DNA from: VXOI01 sp965261945
GTDB taxonomy: Bacteria; Chloroflexota; Dehalococcoidia; Lucifugimonadales; UBA3495
Direction of reading: 5' to 3'
Assembly (NCBI GenBank): GCA_965261945.1
Contig: CBDHEF010000002.1
Location: forward strand, 2,108,001-2,172,000
DNA length: 64,000 bases
Positions 15,524 to 23,839 of the stretch are shown here, one piece after another. The number at the start of each line of letters is the position of its first letter. Position 1 is the first letter of the stretch. Under the pieces are notes generated by a model. That model was not told where the DNA came from. It saw nothing but the letters and a program-made list of their open reading frames with translations, and did no database searches. A program made the translations under genes and the position numbers.

Positions 15524-15558
15524 AGGGCTGAGGATTCCGAATCCTCAGCCCTTCTTTG
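15524..15558 (+). terminator. Rho-independent terminator
   Basis: A 14-bp perfect stem (15524-15537 with 15539-15552) is followed by TTCTTTG. It lies downstream of the DinB-like gene and ahead of the MFS gene at 15658, and probably isolates the two. Confidence 0.75.
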
Positions 15559-15657
15559 ATTCTGGTACGGCCTCTCTCCGTTTAATCCGGTCCGCTTAAG
15601 TGCTATCATTGTACCCGGAAATAAAACCATGTCACAATCATCATCAGTCGAGTTGAT

Positions 15658-17109
15658 ATGTTACGCAGGCGGCCCAGAGATTCCTCAGAGGCGACGCCCG
15701 TCTCCACATCCCAAGCCAGAGGACTGGCCGCGCGGCTTCCGTTCCACTATAGCTGGATAATTATCGGCATCCTGGCCACGGTGCAGATTTTCGCAAGCTC
15801 CATCAGCATGGCCGCGGGCATCATGCTGCCGCCGCTGACCAGCAGCGAGGGCGAATTTGGGTGGAACCAAGGCCTGGTCACCCTCGGGATCGCGGCCTAC
15901 TACGGATTCGGCGCAATTTATGCGCCCTTCACAGGATGGCTGGGCGACCGTTTCGGCTCCCGCATCATGCTATTTGCGGCGGCCTCGCTGTACCTGATCA
16001 GTATGCTTCTGCTGAGCCGCATCACCGAAGTCTGGCACTTCTTCCTGTTCTTCGGAGTGCTGCTCTCTCTCACGCAATCGATGGGCATGGTGCCGCTGAT
16101 GGCCTCGGTGAGCGGCTGGTTCCGCCGCCGCCTGGGGCTGGGCATCGGCATCCTGTGGGCCGCCGGAGGCGTAGGCACCGCCGCTTTCGCTCCCGTCGCC
16201 GGGTATCTCATCGAGACCCTGGGCTGGCAGACCAACTTCGTGATCATCGGCCTTATTGGCGGCATCGCCATGCTGTGCCTGGTGCCCTTCATGCGCAACC
16301 GCCCCTCCGACCTGGGAATAGAGCCTTACGGCGCGCGGACCGGGGAATCCGCAACAGCCAGGTTGGCAAAGGGCCTGGAACAGCTTCGTATCAAGACGTT
16401 CAATCAGCACATACGCCGCACACGCCCTTTCTGGAACCTGCCCCTGATTCACGGTCTGGGCTGCGCGGGCCACGGCATCATTCTCATCTACGTCGCCAAG
16501 TACGCTCTTGACACACACGTCTTCAATTCCCTGACCTCTGCGGGAATCATTCTGGCCATCATTTCGCTGGTGAGCATCATCAGCCGCTTCGGGACGCCGG
16601 TGCTGGCGGAGATCTACGGCACCCGGAGGATGATGGCAGTGAGCCTGGCAATTCAGGGCCTCACCGTGCCCATCATTATGTTCGGCCCGGCGGAACCCTG
16701 GCTCTTCTACCTGTTCGCGGTCACTTTCGGCCTGGGATTCGGAGGCGAGTGGACCGGCTATCTCATCATTAACCGCCAGTATTACGGCGACGGGCCGATG
16801 GGCACGGTCTACGGCTGGCAGACGACCGGGGCGCTCATGGGCCACTTCGTAGCCACCGCATTGGCCGGGCTTATCATGTACGCCACGGGGTCATATATGG
16901 CCATCCTGGGCCTGTCCATGGCCTACAGCCTCGGCGGTGTGCTGGTAATCTCCCTGCTGGACAGCAACTCGAGTGTGCTGATACCTGACTGGGAGCACGA
17001 ACTGCCCGACGAGGCGCGGCGGAAGCCGACCGTACCCAGCGCCGCGCCACCCCTGCTTGCGCCGCCATTGGCATCCCCAGCGCCCGCCGGCGGCGACGGG
17101 GACGGATAG
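15658..17109 (+). CDS. MFS transporter, OFA/monocarboxylate-like
   Basis: 483 residues from ATG 15658. The first helix FHYSWIIIGILATVQIFASSISMAAGIMLPPL and the loop GWLGDRFGSRIML (A motif) place it in the MFS, near the oxalate/formate-antiporter and monocarboxylate-porter groups. WRNLAF-type features are absent, but SGWFRRRLGLGIGILWAAGGVGTAAFAP is the typical substrate-site segment of this group. Twelve helices are predicted, with a central loop at about residues 215-260. The C-terminus is a Pro/Ala-rich cytosolic tail (VPSAAPPLLAPPLASPAPAGG). Likely substrate is an organic acid, by family only. A related carrier is at 38060-39325. Confidence 0.85.
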   Translation: MLRRRPRDSSEATPVSTSQARGLAARLPFHYSWIIIGILATVQIFASSISMAAGIMLPPLTSSEGEFGWNQGLVTLGIAAYYGFGAIYAPFTGWLGDRFGSRIMLFAAASLYLISMLLLSRITEVWHFFLFFGVLLSLTQSMGMVPLMASVSGWFRRRLGLGIGILWAAGGVGTAAFAPVAGYLIETLGWQTNFVIIGLIGGIAMLCLVPFMRNRPSDLGIEPYGARTGESATARLAKGLEQLRIKTFNQHIRRTRPFWNLPLIHGLGCAGHGIILIYVAKYALDTHVFNSLTSAGIILAIISLVSIISRFGTPVLAEIYGTRRMMAVSLAIQGLTVPIIMFGPAEPWLFYLFAVTFGLGFGGEWTGYLIINRQYYGDGPMGTVYGWQTTGALMGHFVATALAGLIMYATGSYMAILGLSMAYSLGGVLVISLLDSNSSVLIPDWEHELPDEARRKPTVPSAAPPLLAPPLASPAPAGGDGDG

Positions 17110-17180
17110 CGGCGTTAGACGGCATCAGTTGAATGGCGTACTGCAATTCGGTTCGGCACAGGGGTTTGCAGCGGCTTATT

Positions 17181-17491
17181 ATGGTTGCCGACGGTGTTCA
17201 AGTGACGATGAATCCATCCCATCCTGGGGAATTCGTCCGCACGGAAATCATCGAGGAGCAGGGGATCAGCGTGACAAAGGCGGCGAAGGTATGGGGGTGC
17301 GGCGGGCGACTCTTTCCGCCCTGCTGAACGCAAACGCCGCTCTATCGCCGGAGATGGCCCTCAGGATAGAAAAAGCCTTCGGCGCCAGCATGGATATGCT
17401 GCTGCGAATGCAGGCATGGCATGATTGCGCCCGGATGCGGGCCCGGGTTCCGTTTGCTTGTAGGGTATGCCGCTATACAGGGAGTTGTTGA
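17181..17491 (+). pseudogene. higA: HigA-type antitoxin, frameshifted
   Basis: Two frames join into a HigA/VapI-type Xre regulator. From ATG 17181 or 17208 the first frame reads MNPSHPGEFVRTEIIEEQGISVTKAAKV. A one-base loss near 17290 then shifts it. The other frame continues GVRRATLSALLN, ANAALSPEMALRIEKAFGASMDMLLRMQAW and ends at TGA 17491. HPGE...SVT..A...GVSRATLS.LLN...LSPEMALR.EKAFG is the family signature, so the join is convincing. No HigB toxin gene is adjacent; upstream is the MFS gene. The stop overlaps closely with the start of the next gene at 17493, which suggests they were once co-transcribed. Confidence 0.75.
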
Positions 17492-17492
17492 A

Positions 17493-18134
17493 ATGTCGGA
17501 ATGGACGGTAGAGTTAATCTACCAGTATGAATCCAAGATAGGGGACCCGGGTATATTCGGGTTTCCAAAGTCGCATTGGCTAGGCTGTGACCAGGGAAGC
17601 AGCAACCCTAACCGCCGGATAGAACTGCCTCTTGATGCGCCTGCGGATTTCATCAGTTGCAATGCATGTCTAATTCGAGAGAGGTACATTCGCATTCTGC
17701 CTTGCAATCCGCGAGAAGTCGGCTGGCCTCACCGATGGTGCGGGTGCGATAAATGCGAATATGGACTGGATTGTCAGACGTGGTGCAGGGTTAGAGGCGT
17801 AGGGGAGGAAGTTGCACTTGCCATCGGTTCTTATCACCCAGTCACATGGGCCGATACAGGGCTTGTACCTTTCCATGAAGGAGATTTATTTTTCCCAGAC
17901 AAGCGATCCCTCGATTACTTCATGGAGAGCCTAGCAGACAGGTATCCAGGGCACTTCGATCCGCAGGCAACCCCGTGCGATTGCATTCCGCTAGATTGGT
18001 TGACTAATACCACGGAGGATTCCCCATCTGACCCAAGTCTATCCGTTACATTGGGATGCACATCATCGCATTGCCTTGGATTCTTTAAGGGCTTCGGAGT
18101 TTACCCATCTAGCTGCGATAAACATACCCTATAA
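17493..18134 (+). CDS. Cysteine-rich hypothetical protein
   Basis: 213 residues from ATG 17493 with GGAG nine bases upstream. I do not recognise the family. There are 14 cysteines, including the cluster WCGCDKCEYGLDCQTWC (about residues 86-102), plus CNAC, CDC and a C-terminal CDK; paired spacing suggests bound zinc or disulfides. No signal peptide or membrane segment is visible. Base composition is less GC-rich than the surroundings and codon use is less biased, so it may be a recent acquisition. Its start is two bases after the stop of the broken higA, so it occupies the position of a partner gene, though nothing in it looks like a known toxin. Confidence 0.6.
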   Translation: MSEWTVELIYQYESKIGDPGIFGFPKSHWLGCDQGSSNPNRRIELPLDAPADFISCNACLIRERYIRILPCNPREVGWPHRWCGCDKCEYGLDCQTWCRVRGVGEEVALAIGSYHPVTWADTGLVPFHEGDLFFPDKRSLDYFMESLADRYPGHFDPQATPCDCIPLDWLTNTTEDSPSDPSLSVTLGCTSSHCLGFFKGFGVYPSSCDKHTL

Positions 18135-18300
18135 CCGAACGGAATCCCCTATCGCGCTGATCCTTGACGAACCCTGCCAGGACGAACCCTGCCCGCCCTC
18201 ATTACCATGTCGGTCTGTGGGCGATGGATACGATGTAAGACTCGGCCGCAGGGTCGCGCTTCCTCTACAAGCCAGGTAGTGCGACCCTGAGCCGTGACCG

Positions 18301-18384
18301 CCGGACTGCCGCGCGCGGCCTCTACCTGGCCGGCGTTTTCCAGCCGGGGTAGGCAGCCCGGACTGCCGCGCGCGCGGCCTCTAC
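18301..18384. repeat. Direct repeat at the 3' end of the hydroxylase gene
   Basis: CCGGACTGCCGCGCGCGGCC plus TCTAC occurs at 18301-18325 and, with one extra CG, at 18358-18384. Between them CTACC...CCGGC can pair with GCCGG...GGTAG to form a hairpin. The right copy contains the stop codon of the HpaB-type gene. The rest of 18135-18300 shows nothing I can name. Confidence 0.65.
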
Positions 18385-19901
18385 TCCCCGTCCAGAAACT
18401 CCCGGACGAAGGCCGTGGCCGGCTCCTTGTCGTACAGGCTGTTGAGCAGCACCACGTTGCGGTAAACGTCGCCCTGGAAGAAGCGCTCGTAGAGTATCTG
18501 CCGCTGGCCGAAGGCGCTGCAACAGGCGTCCCAGGCCAGCCGGAACAGGCGCACCCGGCCCTCCGCCGTGTCGGTGTCGGTGTCCAGGTAATTGGCCAGC
18601 TCGTCGGCCAGCGGGCCCTTCAGGTCGGCCTCCGTGGGCAGGGCCATCAGGCTGCTGGACCCCATCAGTTGCAGTATCTCTCCCATGCGGGGGTACATCC
18701 TGATGAACAGGTGCCGGGCAACGGTCAGAGGCATTTCCGCCGGACACATCACGCCCCACTGGTCGGGGGCGGCGTCGGCCTCGGCGGCTCGCAGCAATGC
18801 CTTGGTTGTCTCCAGGCTCTCGATGATTTCCGCTGTCATCTGTAGCATCTGCGGCTGCTGGCCGGAGCCTAGGGTGTGCTGCATCAGGTTGGCCAGCCCC
18901 AGCACGAACTCCAGCTTGACCACGTTTTTGGTCACCACCTGATGCCCCGAATGCAGGTACTGGTGGGTGTGCCGCGACATATTGTTGCAGCGGTCGGGGT
19001 CGCCCAGCAGGAACACCCGCTCCCACGGCACGAATACGTTGTCGAAGAAGGCCAGGGCGTCCATCTCTTCGAACCGGGAACCGAGGGGATGGTCGAAGCG
19101 GGAGCGTCCCAGGTCGAAGCTCTCGCGGCACAGGAAGCGCAGCCCGGGCGCGTCGCAGGGCAGGGCGAAGGCGAAGGAGGTGCGGCCCGGCGCGCCCGTG
19201 GGCAGCCGGTGGGAGCGGGCCGGGTACACCGCGATTTCGTCGGCAATGGGCAGGGTCGCCAGCAGCCGCGCCCCGTGAACGACGATGCCGGAGTCGGTCT
19301 CCTTTACCACCGACAGGGCGATGTCGGTGTTGTCGGCCAGCGCATCGCCCCCTCCGGTGGAGGGTTGAGGTGGGGCCGTTGCCCGGTTGCGCTGGAGGTT
19401 GACCAGGGTATGAGTCAGCACCAGGTCTTCCTCGCGCACCTTTTCGTAGTAGTTCCGGATGTTCTGCTTGAACTCCGGCCGGTCTTCGGCAAAGTAGTCT
19501 CCGGCGGCGGCCATGGCCATCAGGCTGACGTTGAGGAAATCCGGCGTCCGGCCCATCATGCCGCAGGAGACCCGCGCCCACCGCCGCATCATCTTCCGTC
19601 GCGCGTCCAGGTCCGTCGCGCTCCTGGGCGTGATGAACGACAGCCCCACCTGCTCGCCGCTTGTGGGCGAAGCATAAGTCATCGCTGCCCCACTGTTGCC
19701 ATCCGGCTTCTGCCTTCGTGGCCCGGCGGGGCCTCCGGCGGGGGAAGGGTGTTGAAGGTCGTAGAGCCGGGCCACAGTTCTGACGCCGCCGCTCAGTCCG
19801 GGATGCGTGGTCGGATCCTTGACCCGCTCGCCCCGCATATACAGCGTCGGCGGCCTTTCCTTCAGCCTCTCGATGTACTGTTGCCCGTTTCTGGCCGGCA
19901 T
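18381..19901 (-). CDS. 4-hydroxyphenylacetate 3-hydroxylase (HpaB/PvcC) family flavin-dependent monooxygenase
   Basis: 506 residues from ATG 19901 (AAGGAG upstream). Family features in order: NGQQYIERLKERPPTLYMRGERV, TYASPTSGEQVGLSF, FLNVSLMAMAAAGDYF, LVLTHTLVN, GIVVHGARLLATLPIADEIAVYP, FDNVFVPWERVFLLGD and MGSSSLMALPTEADL. The family hydroxylates phenolic substrates with FADH2 delivered by a separate reductase, which is absent here. Two stretches look inserted compared with relatives. Residues 51-73 are Pro/Gly-rich (DNA 19683-19751). Residues about 174-187 read TAPPQPSTGGGDAL, from DNA matching the palindromic repeat at 19346-19376. Both keep the frame. Substrate is unknown. Confidence 0.88.
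   Translation of the reverse strand: MPARNGQQYIERLKERPPTLYMRGERVKDPTTHPGLSGGVRTVARLYDLQHPSPAGGPAGPRRQKPDGNSGAAMTYASPTSGEQVGLSFITPRSATDLDARRKMMRRWARVSCGMMGRTPDFLNVSLMAMAAAGDYFAEDRPEFKQNIRNYYEKVREEDLVLTHTLVNLQRNRATAPPQPSTGGGDALADNTDIALSVVKETDSGIVVHGARLLATLPIADEIAVYPARSHRLPTGAPGRTSFAFALPCDAPGLRFLCRESFDLGRSRFDHPLGSRFEEMDALAFFDNVFVPWERVFLLGDPDRCNNMSRHTHQYLHSGHQVVTKNVVKLEFVLGLANLMQHTLGSGQQPQMLQMTAEIIESLETTKALLRAAEADAAPDQWGVMCPAEMPLTVARHLFIRMYPRMGEILQLMGSSSLMALPTEADLKGPLADELANYLDTDTDTAEGRVRLFRLAWDACCSAFGQRQILYERFFQGDVYRNVVLLNSLYDKEPATAFVREFLDGE
19346..19376 (-). repeat. Palindromic repeat unit inside the HpaB-type gene
   Basis: CCCCCTCCGGTGGAGGG followed by TTGAGGTGGGGCC is a family member lying within the coding sequence, read in the opposite orientation to the gene. 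It encodes the low-complexity segment at residues about 174-187. Confidence 0.6.
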
Positions 19902-20076
19902 GATGATTTCTCCTTGCTTGCCCCCGGTCGTGGCCGGAGGTTGGCTTTGACTCCTCTATTTTGGCCTATGCCGGCGGGATTGAATACCCTGTGATGTTGC
20001 CCCGCCGTTGCCTGATGTCCCTGTATCAACGCCAGTCAGAAGTGGGCGGACGACCGGAATCGCAAGCTAAATCCCC

Positions 20077-20103
20077 TTGACACCCCCCGAAGGTTGTGAT
20101 AAT
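20077..20103 (+). promoter_or_regulatory. Candidate promoter of the ACIII operon
   Basis: TTGACA at 20077-20082 and TGT-GATAAT (extended -10) at 20095-20103, with a 15-base spacer. This spacer is shorter than ideal but is compensated by the TGn extension. It lies in the 340-base gap 19902-20241, about 140 bases before the first gene. The rest of the gap holds a weak REP-like palindrome (CCCCGCGCAGGCGGGG near 20160) and no gene. Confidence 0.4.
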
Positions 20104-20241
20104 TTTCACTCGGTTTTCGGGTCGTCATATTTTCATAAGGGACAGCAGGCCGCGAATCCCCGCGCAGGCGGGGACAAGCATTGCCAGAGACCAGCAGGCA
20201 GGCCGCGGGCGCCGGGATGTAGCGGGGGTGAACGGAGCTCC

Positions 20242-20532
20242 ATGGATCCCAAAGCACTAGACAGCACCGACTGGAACAACATCCACCTTTTCCTTCAGTG
20301 GTTCTGGATTTACTTCCCACTGGTGGTAGTCTTTGCCGTCACCATGCTTACCGCGCACGCCCTCATCCCGTCGGCGGTATCCACGGGCCACCTTCCCCAG
20401 AACATTGCCAGGCTGAAGTGGCCGCTCACGGCCCTGGCCCTGGCCATCGCGGTGGTGACCGTCATCATTCTGGCGCTTGGCATCAACCAGACCCTCGACG
20501 TGAGGAATATCTGGAACCGGCTGCTTATCTAG
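20242..20532 (+). CDS. Small two-helix membrane protein at the head of the ACIII operon
   Basis: 96 residues from ATG 20242 (GGAG upstream). Two hydrophobic segments are visible: FWIYFPLVVVFAVTMLTAHALIP (about 21-43) and ALALAIAVVTVIILALGI (about 62-79). The N-terminus begins MDPKALDSTDWNNIHLFLQW. I do not recognise a named family. Its position 96 bases before actA, in the same direction, suggests an accessory or small structural subunit of alternative complex III; other ACIII complexes also contain small membrane subunits. The link is by context only. Confidence 0.65.
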   Translation: MDPKALDSTDWNNIHLFLQWFWIYFPLVVVFAVTMLTAHALIPSAVSTGHLPQNIARLKWPLTALALAIAVVTVIILALGINQTLDVRNIWNRLLI

Positions 20533-20628
20533 GCGCCTTAGGCAGGCCGGTTCCATTGCGCAAGCCCTTCGTCAATCCTTTGGCAGGCCCTTCGACAGGC
20601 ATCTCAAAATGAACGGTTCCAGTCAAGA

Positions 20629-21270
20629 ATGAGACCCACATCCAAAATGATTCCGCTTATGGTGGCGGGCGGCATATTCACCGTCATTATCGGCTTCGTG
20701 CTGGTCGTGTTGTTTATTTCCTGGTTTTCCAACCCACCCTTCGGCTTGGGGAACGCCTCGGCGCAGCCCGTCGCCTTTCCCCACACCGTCCATGTGGAAC
20801 AGCACAACATCCAGTGCGAGTTTTGCCACCGCAACGTGACCAAGGGAGAAGCCGCCACGGTACCGGCGGTGGAACAGTGCCTGTTCTGCCACAAGGACAT
20901 CTCCGGGCGGGACGGCCAAGCCCAGACCGAGATCGCCAAGGTCCAGCAGTATTTCGCCGACGAAGAACCCATCGACTGGGAGCGGGTGCATCGCCTGCCC
21001 GACCATGTGCGCTTCGTCCACGAGGCCCATATCCGCTACTTCACCAGCGAAACCGACACCGAAGGCGCCAGCGGCCAGCGCTATGACATCAACGGCAACG
21101 AGGTCAACCGGCCGTACAGCATCACCGAGACCTGCTCCATCTGCCACGGCGACGTGGGCAGCATGGACGAAGTTCAGCCCAAGACAGGCCAGTCTCTCAA
21201 GATGGGCACCTGTCTGGACTGCCACCGGGTGAACAACGTGCCCACCGACTGCACCGTCTGCCACAAGTAG
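20629..21270 (+). CDS. actA: ACIII subunit ActA, pentahaem cytochrome c
   Basis: 213 residues from ATG 20629. An N-terminal membrane anchor (IPLMVAGGIFTVIIGFVLVVLFISWF) is followed by an exported domain with five CxxCH haem sites: CEFCH, CLFCH, CSICH, CLDCH and CTVCH, the last almost at the C-terminus. The cytochrome c7-like pattern FPHTVHVEQHNIQCEFCHRNV and VRFVHEAHIRYF supplies distal histidines. Five haems plus one anchor is the ActA layout of alternative complex III, the menaquinol:acceptor oxidoreductase that replaces cytochrome bc1 in Chloroflexota and Bacteroidota. It is followed by the other Act subunits; haem is presumably attached by the ccm genes at the end of the same operon. Confidence 0.92.
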   Translation: MRPTSKMIPLMVAGGIFTVIIGFVLVVLFISWFSNPPFGLGNASAQPVAFPHTVHVEQHNIQCEFCHRNVTKGEAATVPAVEQCLFCHKDISGRDGQAQTEIAKVQQYFADEEPIDWERVHRLPDHVRFVHEAHIRYFTSETDTEGASGQRYDINGNEVNRPYSITETCSICHGDVGSMDEVQPKTGQSLKMGTCLDCHRVNNVPTDCTVCHK

Positions 21271-21278
21271 GACACGAT

Positions 21279-21317
21279 TTCCTCTCCCTCGGGGAGAGGC
21301 TCAGGATGAGGGCGACG
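21279..21317 (+). repeat. Palindromic repeat unit between actA and actB1
   Basis: TTTCCTCTCCCTCGGGGAGAGG then CTCAGGATGAGGGCG, given here as one family unit. It takes up most of the 95-base gap inside the operon. Confidence 0.8.
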
Positions 21318-21365
21318 CCCTCCCGCCGAACCATACAGAACACGTAAAGCGAAGAACCTGCATAA

Positions 21366-23720
21366 ATGAAACTGACTAGGCGACATTTTCTGGCATGGGC
21401 CGGTCTGGGCGCTGTGGGCGCCGTGGCCTGTGAGGGCCTTGGCATCCGCGAGGGCGAGCTCAGCATCCAGAGCCCCGTTAGCCTCCCCGAAGACCTGGCG
21501 AGGGGCAAGGACAACTGGTACGCCAGCCTGTGCCGCAATTGCCCGTCCTGCGAGGGCATCCTCGTGCGGGTAATGGAGGGCCGGGCCAAGAAGATTCAGG
21601 GCAACCCGCTCTACCCCACCAACCAGGGCAGAAGCCACGCCCGGTGCGAGGCTGGCGTACAGGCCCTCTACCATCCCGACCGCATCCCCGGCGCCATGAG
21701 GCGCGGCGGTAACCGCGGCTCCGGCCAGTTCGACCCCATAGGCTGGGAGTCTTCCGCAGGCACTGAAGGCGGGCTGGACGTTCTGACCCGCCAGCTCACT
21801 GACCGCGGCTCGCGCGCTGTCCTGCTGACCAAGCCCACCCGGGGCCATCTCGGCCTTCTGACCGCCCGTTTCGCCGAGGCCATCGGCGCGGAACAAATGA
21901 ACTTCGAGCCGGTGGACAACAACGTATTCCGCACCGCTGTCAAAAATGTTTACGAGCAGGACGTTCTCCCCGACTTCGACTTGGAGAACGCCAACTTCAT
22001 CCTCTCCTTCGGCGCGGATTTTCTCTCCACCTGGATTTCGCCAACCCGCTGGATGCGGGGCTATGGCGAGTTCCGTCAGGGACATCACCGCGAGAAGCGC
22101 GGGACGTTGTACCAGGTGGACTCCCGCTTCTCGATGACCGCCGCCAACGCCGACAAGTGGATTCCCATCCGGCCGGGACGGGAAGGCCATCTGGCCCTCA
22201 GCATCGCCCAGGTCATAGTGGCGGAGAACCTGCAAGCTCCCGGCGTTGACGTGGACGCGCTGCTGGGCGGCGACTCCGGCCGGCTGTTGCTGAATTTCTA
22301 CCGTCCCGAGATTGCGGCTCCGCTGGCCGGTATCTCCAGTGAAATCGCCGGCGGCGACCCGGCGGAGTTCATCCGCAAGCTCGCCCGCGACTTCGCCGGC
22401 CACGGCCCCACCGGGCAAGTAAAACCCGGACTCGCCATCGCCGGCGGTTCTGCGGGCGCGCACACCAATGGACTTTTCAACGTCGAGGCCGCCAGTGTGC
22501 TCAACTGGCTGGTGGGCAGCGTCGGCGCCAAGGGCGGCGTCAAGCTCAACCCCTCCGGCCCCTGGGACGGTGTGCCAGCATCGGCCCATTCCGCCAGCCT
22601 GAACGACTTCGAGCGTTTGGCCGAACAGATTCGCACCGGCGAAACCCGGATGCTGATGCTGCACAACGTGGACCCGGCGCATGGCCTGCCCGCCTCCCTG
22701 GGACTGCGGGAGGCTATCGTCAGCGCCCAGGACCTTTTCGTGGTCAGCTTCTCGCCTTTCATAGACGACACCACCGCCCTGGCCGACCTGCTCCTGCCCG
22801 ACCGGGTGTACCTGGAGGACTGGGGCGACGACATTCCCGACCCCGGCCCCGGCTACCAGGTCGCAGGGTTCCAGCAGCCGGTGGTTAACCCGCTGTGGGA
22901 CCTGGACCCGCGCAGCTTCCCCGACGTGTTGCTGGAGGTCGCCGGCGGCCTCGGCGTGGACGAGGCGCAGTTGCCGTGGCGCAGCTACCAGGCCATGCTG
23001 AAGGCAAGTTCCGGCGAGCTGTTCGAGGAAGGCCGCGGCTCCATCCAGGCCGCCACCGCCGAGGAATTCTGGACTGCCCTGCTGAGGCGGGGCGGCTGGT
23101 GGGACGAATCGGCGACCGGCCCGGACGTACCCCGGCCCAGCGCCGGTCTGTTGCGCCGGATAATCCAGAGTGCGTCTGACCCCACCTTCGCCGGATTCGG
23201 TGGCGATGGTACGCTGTACCTGGCGCCATTCTCCCACAACACGATACAGGACGGCGAACTGGCTCACCTGCCCTGGTTGCAGGCGGCTCCCGATCCCGTG
23301 ACGTCGGTCACCTGGCAGACGTGGATTGAGCTCAACGACAACACCGCCGCGAGGTACGGCATCCGCGAGGGCGACGTGGTGCGCATTGAGTCTTCGCGCG
23401 GCTCCATCCGCGCGGTGGCGTATCTCACGCCGGCGGCCCCGCCCGAGGTGGTAGGGGTTCCCTTCGGCGGCGGGCGGCGCCACGGCTCTCCTTGGGCCAC
23501 CGACCGGCCCGGCGCCGAGAGTTCCAATTTGGCCGAAATTCTGGAGCCGACCCGCGTGGCCGGCCCGGAAACGCTGGCTTGGGCCGGCACCCGCGTCCGC
23601 ATCTCCCGCACTGGCGAGAGCGTGAACGTATCCAAGCTGGAAGGCAACACCCGGGCCGTGGAGATCGGCCTCAGCGCCGCCGAGGAAATTATCAAGACCA
23701 TAGCGCCCGATAATTACTGA
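21366..23720 (+). CDS. actB1: ACIII subunit ActB1, molybdopterin-oxidoreductase-like protein
   Basis: 784 residues from ATG 21366. The N-terminus has a twin-arginine-type signal TRRHFLAWAGLGAVGAVAC, with a lipobox-like cysteine. A cysteine motif CRNCPSCEG with a further C in SHARCEAGVQALYHPDR matches the N-terminal region of the molybdopterin oxidoreductase family. FILSFGADFLSTW, LVGSVGAKGGVKLNPSG, MLMLHNVDPAHGLP and LADLLLPDRVYLEDWGDD follow the fold. The C-terminal cap domain is near NDNTAARYGIREGDVVRIESSRG. In characterised ACIII the ActB N-terminal part lacks the Mo cofactor; here that part is a separate gene from the Fe-S part (23840). It is an extracytoplasmic subunit. Confidence 0.9.
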   Translation: MKLTRRHFLAWAGLGAVGAVACEGLGIREGELSIQSPVSLPEDLARGKDNWYASLCRNCPSCEGILVRVMEGRAKKIQGNPLYPTNQGRSHARCEAGVQALYHPDRIPGAMRRGGNRGSGQFDPIGWESSAGTEGGLDVLTRQLTDRGSRAVLLTKPTRGHLGLLTARFAEAIGAEQMNFEPVDNNVFRTAVKNVYEQDVLPDFDLENANFILSFGADFLSTWISPTRWMRGYGEFRQGHHREKRGTLYQVDSRFSMTAANADKWIPIRPGREGHLALSIAQVIVAENLQAPGVDVDALLGGDSGRLLLNFYRPEIAAPLAGISSEIAGGDPAEFIRKLARDFAGHGPTGQVKPGLAIAGGSAGAHTNGLFNVEAASVLNWLVGSVGAKGGVKLNPSGPWDGVPASAHSASLNDFERLAEQIRTGETRMLMLHNVDPAHGLPASLGLREAIVSAQDLFVVSFSPFIDDTTALADLLLPDRVYLEDWGDDIPDPGPGYQVAGFQQPVVNPLWDLDPRSFPDVLLEVAGGLGVDEAQLPWRSYQAMLKASSGELFEEGRGSIQAATAEEFWTALLRRGGWWDESATGPDVPRPSAGLLRRIIQSASDPTFAGFGGDGTLYLAPFSHNTIQDGELAHLPWLQAAPDPVTSVTWQTWIELNDNTAARYGIREGDVVRIESSRGSIRAVAYLTPAAPPEVVGVPFGGGRRHGSPWATDRPGAESSNLAEILEPTRVAGPETLAWAGTRVRISRTGESVNVSKLEGNTRAVEIGLSAAEEIIKTIAPDNY

Positions 23721-23738
23721 GACTGAGATGGAAGAAAT

Positions 23739-23778
23739 TGACCCTCTCCCCGGGAGAGGGTCAGGGCGAAGGCGTTCC
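23739..23778 (+). repeat. Palindromic repeat unit between actB1 and actB2
   Basis: ACCCTCTCCCCGGGAGAGGG then TCAGGGCGAAGGCGTTCCC. It is followed by CATCCCGGCGAGCCGGGACAA, a second small palindrome, before the actB2 start. Confidence 0.8.
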
Positions 23779-23839
23779 CTTGCACGGCATCCCGGCGAGC
23801 CGGGACAAAAATGTGGATGAAGCGAGAATAGGCGCATAA

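Noticed and set aside
21174..23837. Minus-strand frame of 887 codons opposite actB1
   Set aside because: Shadow of actB1 caused by high GC at third positions; no family-like sequence.
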